DNA from: Seohaeicola saemankumensis
Lineage (GTDB): Bacteria; Pseudomonadota; Alphaproteobacteria; Rhodobacterales; Rhodobacteraceae
Length of the DNA: 64,000 nt
Direction: 5' to 3'
Assembly (NCBI RefSeq): GCF_020171285.1
Contig: NZ_JAIUZI010000009.1
Span: 124,001 to 188,000, forward strand
Positions 11,782-20,536 of the stretch are shown piece after piece. The position numbers and the translations under genes are program-made. The notes below the pieces were generated by a model. It did no database searches. It saw only the letters and a program-made list of their open reading frames with translations, and was not told the DNA's origin. Within the stretch, counting starts at the first letter, position 1. Each line of letters starts with the position of its first letter.

Positions 11782-12704
11782 TCGCCCCCGCCGTCCGCGG
11801 GCTGCAGGCCGAGGTCGAACCAGGGCTTCCAGCGGCGGTGGATCCAGAACCATTGATCCATGTGATCGCGCACGAGGGCCTCAAGCCCGTCGTTGATCGA
11901 CTGGGTCATGGTGACCGGATCGCTGTGGGGCACGGCCTCTTGCATGAGGATTTCGAAATCCAGACCGCTGGGTTGCCGGATTGCATAGACCGGGATCATC
12001 TCGGCCCCGTATTTCAATGCCAGTTCCGCGTTCAGCACCGAGGTCACGGCCGGCTGGCCGAAAAATGTCAGCTCTTCGCCGCCATGGGCATGCAGGTCGG
12101 CGACAATTGCGATGATCCCGCCGCCTTTGAGATGGCGCACCATCTGTGCCATGCCGCGCCGGCCCTGTTCGAACATCGGCTCGCCGATCCCCTTGATCGT
12201 GGCCACGTAATGGTCGTTGAAATAGGGGTTTGCCATCCGCCGGTAGAGCGCGCCCATCTCATGCCCCCTCGCGATCAGGTTGGCGCGCGCGGCGTCGTAA
12301 TTGCCGAAATGACCTGTGATCAGGATCACCGGCTTGCCCGCCGCCCGAGCATTTTCAAGCGCCTGCAAACCGGGGCCACGTACCGGAGCGCGACGGGCGC
12401 GGTCCAGAAAGGGGGTGCCTGAATAAAGCTCGATCAGGGTCCGGCCCGCATTGTCGGGCACCGCGCGGCACAGGCGCCTGACCTCTTCCTCGGACAGTTC
12501 CGGACAGGTCAGTTTCAGATTGTCCCTGACCCGTTTGTCAAACCCCGCCAGCGGCGACAGGCGGCTGACCAGCCAGCCCATTGCAGGAACGCGCCAGCGG
12601 TAGGGGATCAGCCGGACCACGCCGATAGTCCCGCGCAAAAACAGGTTCGACACGAAGTACCCGGCGCGCGCGGTGAAACTCAGCTCAGATTTTTCTACGG
12701 GCAT
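11778..12704 (-). CDS. LpxL-like lysophospholipid/lipid A acyltransferase
   Basis: A 308-residue inner-membrane-associated acyltransferase of the LpxL/HtrB superfamily, which adds secondary acyl chains to lipid A. The catalytic H-x4-D motif is H-F-G-N-Y-D at residues 132-137, and the C-terminal W-I-H-R-R-W-K motif lies near 287-293; both are diagnostic. Whether the substrate is lipid A or another lipid (for example an amino lipid) cannot be read from sequence. It begins 21 bp after the EamA permease gene and is probably co-transcribed with it. Confidence 0.9.
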   Translation of the reverse strand: MPVEKSELSFTARAGYFVSNLFLRGTIGVVRLIPYRWRVPAMGWLVSRLSPLAGFDKRVRDNLKLTCPELSEEEVRRLCRAVPDNAGRTLIELYSGTPFLDRARRAPVRGPGLQALENARAAGKPVILITGHFGNYDAARANLIARGHEMGALYRRMANPYFNDHYVATIKGIGEPMFEQGRRGMAQMVRHLKGGGIIAIVADLHAHGGEELTFFGQPAVTSVLNAELALKYGAEMIPVYAIRQPSGLDFEILMQEAVPHSDPVTMTQSINDGLEALVRDHMDQWFWIHRRWKPWFDLGLQPADGGGD

Positions 12705-12725
12705 GGCGGCGGCTCGGCGTCTGCG

Positions 12726-13598
12726 TCAGCGGCGAAAAGTCTCGCGGTGCCAGACATAAAGCCCCGCTCCGACGATCACAAGCGCGCCGCAGATGGTCCA
12801 GACGTCGGGCAGTTCGGCAAACATCAGCGCCCCCCAGAGTGCCGAGAACACCAGCCCGATATAGGAATACGGCGCCAGCATCGCCGCCTCGCCGGCGCTG
12901 AAGGCGCGGATCAGGCACAATTGGCCAAGGGTGCCGAAACCCGCGATGCCGCAGATCAGCGCCACCGAGATCGCGTCGGGCGCCACGTGCCACTGGCTCG
13001 GCACGATCAGGCTGAGCAGGATGGTGCCGACAAGACCGGTGTAGAACAGAGAGGTCCAGACGTCTTCGCCCGGTCCGATGCGGCGGGTCAGCAGGGCATA
13101 GCCGGAATAGCAGATGGCCGCCCCTAGCGGGAACAGCGCATAAAGCGAGAACACGTCGCTGCCGGGGCGGATGATGATCAGCGCGCCGACCAGAGCCACG
13201 GTGATGCCAAGGATCCGGCGCGGGCCAAGCGCCTCTCCCAGAAACAGCGCAGCGCCCAGCGTGATCAGGACCGGGTTGACCGACATCAGCGCCGCCGCTT
13301 CGGACAGCGGGATCAGGCTGATGCCGGTGAAAAAGAACCCGGTGGCACACATCAGAAGGACCGATCGCAGAAACTGGGTAGCCGGGTATCTGGTGCGCGC
13401 GACGCTGCGCAGGCGCGGCGCGACCAGGATCAGCACCAGCAGCATCTGGCCCGCGTATCGGGCCCAGAGCGCCGGCATGACACCGACACGGGGGGCCAGC
13501 GCCTTGACGCTCGCATCCATCAGAGAAAACAGGAAAATGGCCAGGATCATAAAAAGGATCGCACGGTTCTGTCCCTGCATGGCCTCTGCGTCGGTCAT
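12726..13598 (-). CDS. EamA/DMT-family transporter
   Basis: A 291-residue membrane protein with about ten hydrophobic helices in two EamA repeats, as in the drug/metabolite transporter superfamily. The first repeat has the typical D-A-x-x-K-x-L segment near residue 30. Substrate is unknown. ATG 13598 is chosen because an upstream extension to 13703 adds a non-hydrophobic tail; an ATG at 13581 is another possible start. It lies directly upstream of the lipid acyltransferase on the same strand. Confidence 0.88.
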   Translation of the reverse strand: MTDAEAMQGQNRAILFMILAIFLFSLMDASVKALAPRVGVMPALWARYAGQMLLVLILVAPRLRSVARTRYPATQFLRSVLLMCATGFFFTGISLIPLSEAAALMSVNPVLITLGAALFLGEALGPRRILGITVALVGALIIIRPGSDVFSLYALFPLGAAICYSGYALLTRRIGPGEDVWTSLFYTGLVGTILLSLIVPSQWHVAPDAISVALICGIAGFGTLGQLCLIRAFSAGEAAMLAPYSYIGLVFSALWGALMFAELPDVWTICGALVIVGAGLYVWHRETFRR

Positions 13599-13731
13599 TG
13601 CAGGGCCATTGCACCGGGGCGCGAGAAAACCGTTAACAGGAAAAGCACTTTGCGACTCATGTGCCGGTGATAGGCCCGAAACCCGGCGCTGTCCATCGCG
13701 CATGTGATGACCGGCCGTTCCCCAACGGCGG

Positions 13732-14829
13732 CTAGCTTTCCGCCTCCTCGGTCATCATTTCGATCTCGCCAGAGTTGATCAGGTCCCGGATGGCCGTCAC
13801 GACCGAATTCATCGCGACTTCGCCATCGCGGGGTTTGACCGCGCCCCGGTCGGTGATCTCGTCGCGCAGGTTGTCGGCCAACCGGCTGGACATGTTGCTC
13901 AGCAGGTATTCCGCGGCCTCGGCATTCGGACCATCGGCGGCGGCTGCCAGGGCCGTAACCAGAACATCGTTTTCGATGGAGCGGACCACCTGCGGAACGT
14001 CCAGCGGGTTCACCCGCGCCGGAATATGCTCGAAAACAAAGATCGCGCGGCGTACCCGGGCGGCAAACTCCGCATCGGTTTCGTCCAGGGCTGACAGGAC
14101 ATCGTCCCGCGTCGCGGCCGCCGATTGGTTGAGGATCGCCCCGACCCGTTCGCCCGGTCCGTCGTCAAAGGCCGGAACCGGACGATCATCAAGCTGGCTG
14201 GCCAGTGACAGGCCGATCCGGTCGACAGCCGCGGGCGTGACCGCACCGGTCTGTGACACCGCGTAGGTGATGCGCCGCGCCATCGGCCCAGGAAACTGGC
14301 CCAGCATCTCGGCCGCCTTGGCCACATCCAGTTTGGACAGGAGAACCGCCGCCACCTCGGTGCTTTCGGCCATGGCCAGTTCGACCAGGGTCTCGACCGG
14401 CAACGCCTTGAGACGCAGCCAGGGATCGCCGGATTGGCGCACCCCGGCCTCGCGACGCAATCGCGCGGCGGTCTGGGGGCTGATCTTGCCGTCCAGTGCA
14501 TTCAGCGCGCCGGCCAGCCCGTTGGGAAACGACAGTCCGATCCCGTCGAGCGCATCGGCGAATTCATGCACAACAGAGCCGAGAGTGTGTCGATCTACGG
14601 TGCGCATCCGGCCCATCTGTTGAGTCAACTGCGCCTGCAGCGATTCCGGCAGCTCCTCAAGCGGGATGTCGGCACCTTCGTTCAGCAGCAGCCGCACCAC
14701 GATGGCCGCCTTGGTTCGCCCGTCCAGCGCCACCGGCGTGCGCGGCTCCTCCGGCGTGTTGGACAGGGATGAAATGGAGTCCAGCGGCGCCGCGATCGGC
14801 AGCGGCATCGGGAAATCCTCGTTCTGCAT
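13732..14829 (-). CDS. Orphan FliG-like flagellar motor switch protein
   Basis: A 365-residue protein that aligns by eye with FliG, the rotor protein that contacts the stator. The C-terminal part (about 262-355) keeps F-V-F-E, a V-V-R-S-I-E helix, N-M-S-x-R-x-A-D-N-L-R-D-E and the final N-S-G-E-I-E-M, matching the FliG torque domain; the Arg and Asp/Glu charges of the torque helix are kept, while the lysine of the A-L-K-G-A segment is replaced by alanine. The N-terminal part is divergent. No other flagellar gene is in the window. AAGG lies 7 bases before ATG 14829. Confidence 0.8.
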   Translation of the reverse strand: MQNEDFPMPLPIAAPLDSISSLSNTPEEPRTPVALDGRTKAAIVVRLLLNEGADIPLEELPESLQAQLTQQMGRMRTVDRHTLGSVVHEFADALDGIGLSFPNGLAGALNALDGKISPQTAARLRREAGVRQSGDPWLRLKALPVETLVELAMAESTEVAAVLLSKLDVAKAAEMLGQFPGPMARRITYAVSQTGAVTPAAVDRIGLSLASQLDDRPVPAFDDGPGERVGAILNQSAAATRDDVLSALDETDAEFAARVRRAIFVFEHIPARVNPLDVPQVVRSIENDVLVTALAAAADGPNAEAAEYLLSNMSSRLADNLRDEITDRGAVKPRDGEVAMNSVVTAIRDLINSGEIEMMTEEAES

Positions 14830-14855
14830 GGGCCAGCCTTGTTGCCATCAATCCC

Positions 14856-14876
14856 GGAGGCCGAAATCCGGCCTCC
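14856..14876 (-). terminator. Stem-loop between TPR gene and fliG-like gene
   Basis: A perfect 8 bp stem (14856-14863 with 14869-14876, 5-base loop) lies after the secreted TPR gene and before the fliG-like start. It lacks a T-tract on the minus strand, so termination would be partial at best. Confidence 0.4.
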
Positions 14877-14921
14877 GCTCATTGGCACTGTAGGGTCCCA
14901 GCGGTAAAGAAAGCCTGAAAC

Positions 14922-15467
14922 TCAGTAGCTGTAGGTCATTCCCGTCCGGATCGCGTCACGCAGCGAGACCTCGGCCCAGGTTCCTTCGCCGCCCCGTGCC
15001 CTGATTTCGCGCCACTGCTCGATCGCGGCCTGGGTTTTGCCTTCTGCGACAAAGCCCTGGCCCATGTACGAGCGCGCGAGGATATTGTCAGGGTTCTGAG
15101 CAATAGCACGGGTGTAGAAGTCATTGGCCAATTCAAGGTCGCCAAGTTTCCGGTGCGTGAAGCCCCAGTAGGTCAGAACCCGGTCATCGGACTGGTCCGA
15201 CATGGCCAGCAGCACGCCCTGCGCATCGGCAATTCGGCCGGCATAGGCCAGTTCACGAACCGCGCCATAGAGGGTATCCTGATCCAGGCTGCTGTTCTTT
15301 GGCCGGACGCAACGCTTCTTTTCCTCGTCCCAAACCTTGACGCCCTTGCAGGTCTTGGTCGTCTCGGTCGGTTTTGGTGGCGCCGAGGTGCCTCCGGTGT
15401 CGAAACCACCTCCGGCGGCAAGGGCAAAAGACGGAACAACCAGACACAGGGCAAGCAAAACACGCAT
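14922..15467 (-). CDS. Secreted TPR-repeat protein with Cys motif
   Basis: A 181-residue exported protein. A signal peptide covers about residues 1-18. A short linker follows with a C-x5-W-D-x5-C-V motif (Cys40, Trp46, Asp47, Cys53). Helical tetratricopeptide-like repeats fill about 60-165, the clearest being around D-L-E-L-A-N-D-F-Y-T-R-A-I-A-Q-N-P-D-N. It probably acts in the periplasm as a protein-binding scaffold. GGAG six bases before ATG 15467 fixes the start. The Cys motif is shared, with identical spacing, by the next gene upstream. Confidence 0.8.
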   Translation of the reverse strand: MRVLLALCLVVPSFALAAGGGFDTGGTSAPPKPTETTKTCKGVKVWDEEKKRCVRPKNSSLDQDTLYGAVRELAYAGRIADAQGVLLAMSDQSDDRVLTYWGFTHRKLGDLELANDFYTRAIAQNPDNILARSYMGQGFVAEGKTQAAIEQWREIRARGGEGTWAEVSLRDAIRTGMTYSY

Positions 15468-15504
15468 GACGATCTCCAAGGGTTAGTTCCACCAATAATA
15501 GGTC

Positions 15505-15536
15505 AAAAAAACATCGAGCGGCCCATTTCGGGCCGC
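15505..15536 (-). terminator. Intrinsic terminator of the 52-residue secreted peptide gene
   Basis: A perfect 7 bp stem (15518-15524 with 15530-15536, 5-base loop) is followed on the minus strand, four bases later, by seven Ts (complement of 15505-15511). It lies 30 bp after the small gene's stop and separates it from the TPR gene. Confidence 0.85.
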
Positions 15537-15566
15537 CCGGGTCATCACTTCATAGTGATCTGCCGC

Positions 15567-15725
15567 TCAACTGTTGATCTGCTTGACGCAGGTCTGTGCA
15601 TTGCTGTCCCACACCGTACCCGGCGCACAGGACTGAGCCTGATGGCCACGAGCCGAACAACTTGCGTAACTCAGCGCCGGCAGAGCGGCGAGAACGGCGG
15701 CCAGAATGATCGTCTTTGCAGTCAT
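15567..15725 (-). CDS. Small secreted cysteine-motif protein (52 aa)
   Basis: A short gene that is easily missed. It encodes a signal peptide of about 21 residues (ending A-L-S-Y-A) and a mature peptide of about 31 residues with three cysteines (Cys23, Cys33, Cys46). The mature part contains C-x5-W-D-x5-C-V, the same motif and spacing as in the neighbouring TPR protein, and resembles the core of small chitin-binding-like Cys modules, though that similarity is weak. GGAG seven bases before the ATG and a T-tailed terminator after the stop make it a credible stand-alone gene. Function unknown. Confidence 0.7.
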   Translation of the reverse strand: MTAKTIILAAVLAALPALSYASCSARGHQAQSCAPGTVWDSNAQTCVKQINS

Positions 15726-15817
15726 GGTCGATCTCCGATGATCCCTGATACCGCACCACCATAGCCCGAATCGCAGGTTTCACCAAATGGCCAACGCAAG
15801 AGTGGTGCCGCAAGCGG

Positions 15818-16024
15818 TCAGTCGCCGATCGAGGCCAGTACTTGATCGCGTTCGTCCACCAGACGTTCACGGTAGCGGCGCAGCGCCTTGACGGCAAACT
15901 TGTTGTGGCGCGCGGCGTTGGAGTCGGGATCGCGGCGGGCGTCGGCGTTCAGGTCGGCGATGCAGGCGTCGATCTCTTCGATTTCCTTGATGATCCCGGG
16001 CAGGTCTTTGACTGATGTGGACAT
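15818..16024 (-). CDS. Small hypothetical coiled-coil protein (68 aa)
   Basis: A 68-residue, highly charged protein without signal peptide or membrane segment. It is predicted to be almost entirely helical: an acidic N-terminal helix (residues 8-28) and a basic then acidic C-terminal helix (40-66) could form a helical hairpin. AAAGGA precedes the ATG at good distance. I do not recognise the family. Confidence 0.6.
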   Translation of the reverse strand: MSTSVKDLPGIIKEIEEIDACIADLNADARRDPDSNAARHNKFAVKALRRYRERLVDERDQVLASIGD

Positions 16025-16196
16025 CCTTGTTTCCTTTGTTCCTCAATGCCTTATGCTATGCAGCAAACAAGCTGCACGATCCTAGAAACCACAAAACGCG
16101 CGGTTTGGAAACCATAAACTCGCCGGTGGCTGTGGGCTCCTGGCCCGGATTTTTGACGGGTATCGACCGTTTTGTACCGGCTTGCCCGGCCGGTTC

Positions 16197-16217
16197 TTCC
16201 GTTTTGTACAAACGGAA
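16197..16217. promoter_or_regulatory. Inverted repeat TTCCGTTT-N5-AAACGGAA
   Basis: A perfect 8 bp inverted repeat with a 5-base centre containing TTTGTACAAA at its core. Its left part is also a direct-repeat copy of CCGTTTTGTAC at 16167-16177, 32 bp away. The arrangement suggests a pair of binding sites for a dimeric regulator, possibly controlling the sulfatase gene about 280 bp downstream. The regulator is not identifiable here. Confidence 0.4.
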
Positions 16218-16394
16218 AGGGCGGGTTTGCGGTGCGATGTTGCAGGAGCGGCAGCGCCGCGCACCCGGGGCGGGTGTCAAACACCCGTCGCCGTCTCGGG
16301 GCACGGGTCGCCCTGGGAGGGAGCGGGATTGGCCGGAGGCTGTCTTGATGTGCACCGGATCCTAAAAGTTGCGGCGAAAGTCAAACCCGGCGGC

Positions 16395-16418
16395 AGTCAA
16401 TGATGCTGGTCATTGACT
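16395..16418. promoter_or_regulatory. Inverted repeat AGTCAATGA-N6-TCATTGACT before sulfatase
   Basis: A perfect 9 bp inverted repeat with a 6-base spacer, 80 bp upstream of the sulfatase start codon. There is no T-tract, so an operator or an mRNA leader hairpin is more likely than a terminator. Confidence 0.45.
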
Positions 16419-16497
16419 CGTATGACTGCAGGCCGCTGTCATCACACTTACACGGCCGCTGCGTATTGTGAAGCGGCACAGGTTTTGAGGTACCCAG

Positions 16498-19002
16498 ATG
16501 CATCTACCAAAGTCATTGGCAACAGCAGCACTGACCGGGTTGGCCGTGATGACCCTGTTGGTCCCGCCGGGTTTGGCGCAATCGGCAACGTCGGGCGCGC
16601 CGGATTCCACGATCACCATCGACGGCAAGCAACTGCCCGCGCCGCCGGTGGCGTTCGGTGGAAAGATCGAGAACGAGGCGCTGAAATCGACGCCCTGGTG
16701 GCCGCCGACCATCGTCCCGCCGAAAGACGCGCCGAACGTTCTGCTCATCATCACCGATGATGCCGGGTTCGGCGTTCCCAGCACCTTTGGCGGGGTGATC
16801 CCGACGACGACGATGGATGACCTGGCGGCCCAGGGGCTGAGCTATACCAACATTCATTCCACCGCGCTGTGTTCGCCGACGCGCGCGGCGCTGATCACCG
16901 GGCGCAACCATCACAGCGCCGGGTTCGGCGTGATCTCGGAACAATCGACGGGCTATCCCGGCTACAACAGCATCATTGCGGAAGACAAGGCGACGATCGG
17001 GCGGATCCTGCTCGATAACGGGTACAACACGTCCTGGTTCGGCAAGGACCACAACGTGCCGTCCTTCCAGGCGAGCCAGGCCGGCCCGTTTGACCAATGG
17101 CCGGTTGGGATGGGCTTTGAATACTTCTATGGGTTTGTCGGCGGCGATGCGAACCAGTGGCAGCCCAACCTGTTCCGCAACACGACCCAGATTTACCCGT
17201 TCGACGGACAGCCAGAGTGGAACCTGGTGACGGCGATGGCGGATGATGCGATTGCCCACATCACCAACCTGCACCAGATCAACCCGGACAAACCGTTTTT
17301 CGTGAAATACGCACCGGGCGCGACCCATGCGCCGCATCATCCGACCAAGGAATGGGTCGAGAAGATCGAGGCGATGAACTTGTTCGACGACGGCTATGAA
17401 GCGCTGCGCCAGACGATCTTTGAAAACCAGAGGAAAAAGGGGCTGGTCCCTGCGGACGCAAAGCTGGCGCCATGGCCGGCGGAGAAGATCAAGCCCTGGG
17501 ATCAACTGACCGACACCGAGAAAAAGCTGTTTATCCGGCAGGTCGAGGTTTTTGCCGCCTATGCGGCCTATTCCGATCACGAAATCGGGCGGGTCGTGCA
17601 GGCCATCGAGGATATTGGCGAGCTGGACAACACGCTGGTGATCTACATCAACGGCGACAACGGCACCAGCGCCGAGGGCGGGCCGCTGGGCACCCCGAAC
17701 GAGGTCGCGTTCTTTAACGGGATCAACATGATGCCGGCGGAACAACAGATGCACTGGTACGATGCCTGGGGCACGGAGGAGACCTATAACCACATGTCCG
17801 CCGGGTGGTCCTGGGCCTTTGACACGCCATTTGACTGGTTCAAGCAGAACGCCTCGCGCCTGGGCGGTATTCGTCAGAACATGGTCGTGTCCTGGCCGAA
17901 CCGTATCACCGACAAGGGGGGGCGCCGCGATCAGTTCATGCATGTGATCGACGTCGTGCCGACCATTCTGGAAGCCACCGGCATTCCGGCCCCGGACCAG
18001 GTGGACGGGATTCAGCAGGCGCCGATCGAAGGCACCAGTTTCGCCTATACGTTCGACAAGGCCAGCGCAGAGGCGCCCAGCCGCCACAAGACGCAGTATT
18101 TCGAGATGTTCGGCCAGTGGGCGCTGTATCACGAGGGCTGGCTGCTGAGCACCGAGGTGAACCGGGCACCATGGGAAATCACCGGTCCGGCCAACCCCGA
18201 TCCGCTGAACAACCAGGTGCTGCAGCTGTATGACCTGAGCAAGGACATGAACCAGACCACGGACATTGCCAAGGATCACCCGCAGAAGGTGGACGAGCTG
18301 AAGGCGCTGTTCGTCGAAGAGGCCAAGAAATACCAGGTGTTCCCGATGGATGCGTCGGTTCAGGCGCGGCTGGTTGCGCCGCGCCCCAACATCACCGCCG
18401 GGCGGTCAGAATTCGTCTATACCCGGCCGATGGTTGGCCTGCCGCAGGGGGACTCGCCGCTGCTGCTGAACACGTCCTATACGATCACGGCGGATATCGA
18501 GGTGCCCGACGGCGGGGCAGAGGGCATGATCCTGACCTCGGGCGGCCGGTTTGGCGGTTATGGATTCTACCTGAAGGACGGCAAGCCGGTGTTCCTGTGG
18601 AACATGGTCGATCTGCAGCGGATCAAGTGGGAAGGCCCTGAGGCGCTGAGCCCCGGCAAGCATGTTGTCGAGTTCGCGTTCACCTATGATGGCAAGGGCA
18701 CCGGCACGCTGGCCTACAACAGTTCGACCGGGATCGGCCAGAGCGGCACCGGGGTGCTGCGGGTCGATGGCAAGGAGGTCGACAGCCAGAAGATGAAGAA
18801 CACGCTGGCAGTCATCCTGCAGTGGGACGAGGCGTTTGACATCGGGTCGGACACGTTGACCGGTGTGAATGACGCGGATTACACGCCGCCGTTCAAGCTG
18901 ACCGCCAAGCTGAACAAGCTGACGATCAAAATGGACCGGCCGCAGCTGTCAGACGCCGACATCAAGACGCTGGAAGCCGCGATGCACCGCGCCAGCGACT
19001 GA
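16498..19002 (+). CDS. Exported arylsulfatase (type I, formylglycine)
   Basis: A large sulfatase of 834 residues that hydrolyses sulfate esters. A signal peptide covers about residues 1-28. The catalytic domain shows the N-V-L-L-I-I-T-D-D metal-binding start near 81-89 and the signature C-S-P-T-R-x4-T-G-R at 125-135, where Cys125 is expected to be converted to formylglycine. H-H-S-A-G-F and a second metal D-N-G near 389 also fit. About 640-830 looks like a beta-sandwich (lectin-like) domain. No formylglycine-generating enzyme gene is in the window. Probably secreted or periplasmic; the substrate is unknown. Confidence 0.92.
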   Translation: MHLPKSLATAALTGLAVMTLLVPPGLAQSATSGAPDSTITIDGKQLPAPPVAFGGKIENEALKSTPWWPPTIVPPKDAPNVLLIITDDAGFGVPSTFGGVIPTTTMDDLAAQGLSYTNIHSTALCSPTRAALITGRNHHSAGFGVISEQSTGYPGYNSIIAEDKATIGRILLDNGYNTSWFGKDHNVPSFQASQAGPFDQWPVGMGFEYFYGFVGGDANQWQPNLFRNTTQIYPFDGQPEWNLVTAMADDAIAHITNLHQINPDKPFFVKYAPGATHAPHHPTKEWVEKIEAMNLFDDGYEALRQTIFENQRKKGLVPADAKLAPWPAEKIKPWDQLTDTEKKLFIRQVEVFAAYAAYSDHEIGRVVQAIEDIGELDNTLVIYINGDNGTSAEGGPLGTPNEVAFFNGINMMPAEQQMHWYDAWGTEETYNHMSAGWSWAFDTPFDWFKQNASRLGGIRQNMVVSWPNRITDKGGRRDQFMHVIDVVPTILEATGIPAPDQVDGIQQAPIEGTSFAYTFDKASAEAPSRHKTQYFEMFGQWALYHEGWLLSTEVNRAPWEITGPANPDPLNNQVLQLYDLSKDMNQTTDIAKDHPQKVDELKALFVEEAKKYQVFPMDASVQARLVAPRPNITAGRSEFVYTRPMVGLPQGDSPLLLNTSYTITADIEVPDGGAEGMILTSGGRFGGYGFYLKDGKPVFLWNMVDLQRIKWEGPEALSPGKHVVEFAFTYDGKGTGTLAYNSSTGIGQSGTGVLRVDGKEVDSQKMKNTLAVILQWDEAFDIGSDTLTGVNDADYTPPFKLTAKLNKLTIKMDRPQLSDADIKTLEAAMHRASD

Positions 19003-19008
19003 GACAGC

Positions 19009-19044
19009 AAAAAGGCCCGCGCCGGGAATGGCGCGGGCCTTTGG
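19009..19044. terminator. Bidirectional terminator between sulfatase and purB
   Basis: A 13 bp stem (19011-19023 with 19030-19042) with a 6-base loop has AAAAA on the left and TTT on the right, so it can stop transcripts from both convergent genes. Confidence 0.88.
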
Positions 19045-19069
19045 TCTTGGATGCGGTGGGCTCCGGTGG

Positions 19070-20374
19070 TCAGTCGCCGAACACCCGCTTGAAGATCGTG
19101 TCGACATGTTTGGTGTGATAGCCCATGTCAAATTTCTCGTTGATGCCGTCTGTGCCAAGCGCGGCGACGACCTCGGTGTCGGCGAGCAGCAGTTCGCGGA
19201 AATCGAGGCGTTCTTCCCAGACCTTGAGCGCGTTGCGCTGGACCATGGAGTAGGCATCCTCGCGGCTGACGCCGGCCTGGGTGAGGGCCAGCAGCACGCG
19301 CTGGGACATCACCAGCCCGGGGAACTTGTTCATGTTGTCGAGCATGTTTTCGGGGAAGATCAGCATCTTGTCGACCACGCCGGCCAGCCGGTGCAGGGCA
19401 AAGTCCAGCGTCACGGTGGCGTCGGGGCCGATGCCGCGTTCGACGGAGGAATGCGAGATGTCGCGTTCGTGCCAGAGCGCCACGTTTTCCATCGCCGGGA
19501 TCACGGTCATGCGGACGAGGCGGGCGAGGCCAGTGAGGTTCTCGGTCAGCACCGGGTTTTTCTTGTGCGGCATCGCCGAGGAGCCCTTTTGCCCCATCGA
19601 GAAGAATTCGGCGCCTTCGAGCACCTCGGTGCGCTGCATGTGGCGGATTTCGACGGCGATGTTTTCGATGCTGCTGGCGATCACGCCGAGCGTGGCAAAG
19701 AACATCGCGTGGCGGTCGCGTGGGATGACTTGCGTGCTGATCGGTTCGGGGCGCAGGCCGAGTTTTTCGCAGACGTGTTCCTCGACCGCCGGGTCGATAT
19801 TGGCAAAGGTGCCGACGGCGCCCGAGATGGCGCCGGTGGCGACTTCCCAGCGGGCTTTCTCAAGCCGGTTCTTGTTGCGGTCCATCTCGGCGTAGAAGCG
19901 GGCGAATGTCAGGCCCATGGTGGTGGGTTCGGCGTGGATGCCGTGGGAGCGGCCGACGCGCACGGTGTCCTTGTGTTCGAACGCGCGCTTTTTCAGCGCG
20001 GCCAGTACCTTGTCCATGCCGCCCAGCAGGATGTCGGCGGCGCGCACCAGTTGCACGTTCAGGCAGGTGTCGAGCACGTCGGAGCTGGTCATGCCCTGGT
20101 GCACGAAACGGGCCTCTTCGGAGCCCACGTGTTCGGCCAGGTGGGTGAGAAAGGCGATGACGTCATGTTTGGTCACCGCCTCGATCTCGTCGATGCGGGC
20201 GACGTCGAATTCGACGTCCTTGGCCTTCCACACCGCTTCGGCGTTTTCGCGCGGGATCACGCCCAGGTCGGCCATGGCGTCGCAGGCGTGCGCCTCGATC
20301 TCGTACCAGATGCGGAACTTGGTTTCGGGGCTCCAGATGGCGACCATTTCGGGGCGGGCATAACGGGGGATCAT
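19070..20374 (-). CDS. purB: Adenylosuccinate lyase
   Basis: PurB (434 aa) acts twice in purine synthesis, releasing fumarate from SAICAR and from adenylosuccinate. The fumarase/aspartase superfamily signature G-S-S-A-M-P-H-K-K-N-P lies at about residues 261-271, and the T-S-S-D region near residue 88 and the R-S-H-G-I-H region near residue 130 carry further active-site residues. The start is ATG 20374; a GTG at 20386 is in frame but AAGG sits better for the ATG. purM and purN are also in the window but not adjacent. Confidence 0.97.
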   Translation of the reverse strand: MIPRYARPEMVAIWSPETKFRIWYEIEAHACDAMADLGVIPRENAEAVWKAKDVEFDVARIDEIEAVTKHDVIAFLTHLAEHVGSEEARFVHQGMTSSDVLDTCLNVQLVRAADILLGGMDKVLAALKKRAFEHKDTVRVGRSHGIHAEPTTMGLTFARFYAEMDRNKNRLEKARWEVATGAISGAVGTFANIDPAVEEHVCEKLGLRPEPISTQVIPRDRHAMFFATLGVIASSIENIAVEIRHMQRTEVLEGAEFFSMGQKGSSAMPHKKNPVLTENLTGLARLVRMTVIPAMENVALWHERDISHSSVERGIGPDATVTLDFALHRLAGVVDKMLIFPENMLDNMNKFPGLVMSQRVLLALTQAGVSREDAYSMVQRNALKVWEERLDFRELLLADTEVVAALGTDGINEKFDMGYHTKHVDTIFKRVFGD

Positions 20375-20536
20375 CGGCGGCGGCACCTTGTGTGAGGGAA
20401 TGACTGGGGTTGCCGCCTCTTAGACCGGTGCGCGGGTATGGGCAAGGTGGCTGAGCCGCGCAGCCGGGTGCCCGGCTTGCATTTCGGGGAGGGAACAGTA
20501 ATTTGCAGGTGCAGCAATTCGGCGCAGGGATGGGTC

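Larger units (their letters stand above)
16025..16497. other. Gene-free region upstream of the sulfatase
   Basis: 473 bp with no convincing gene; short open frames here have no ribosome site or recognisable product. It must hold the promoter of the small minus-strand gene and that of the sulfatase. It contains an 11 bp direct repeat (CCGTTTTGTAC at 16167-16177 and 16199-16209), an inverted repeat around the second copy, and a separate 9 bp inverted repeat near the sulfatase, listed individually. Confidence 0.6.

Noticed and set aside
16025..16403. Small open frames in the sulfatase upstream region
   Set aside because: Overlapping frames on both strands, no ribosome sites, low-complexity GC-driven translations.
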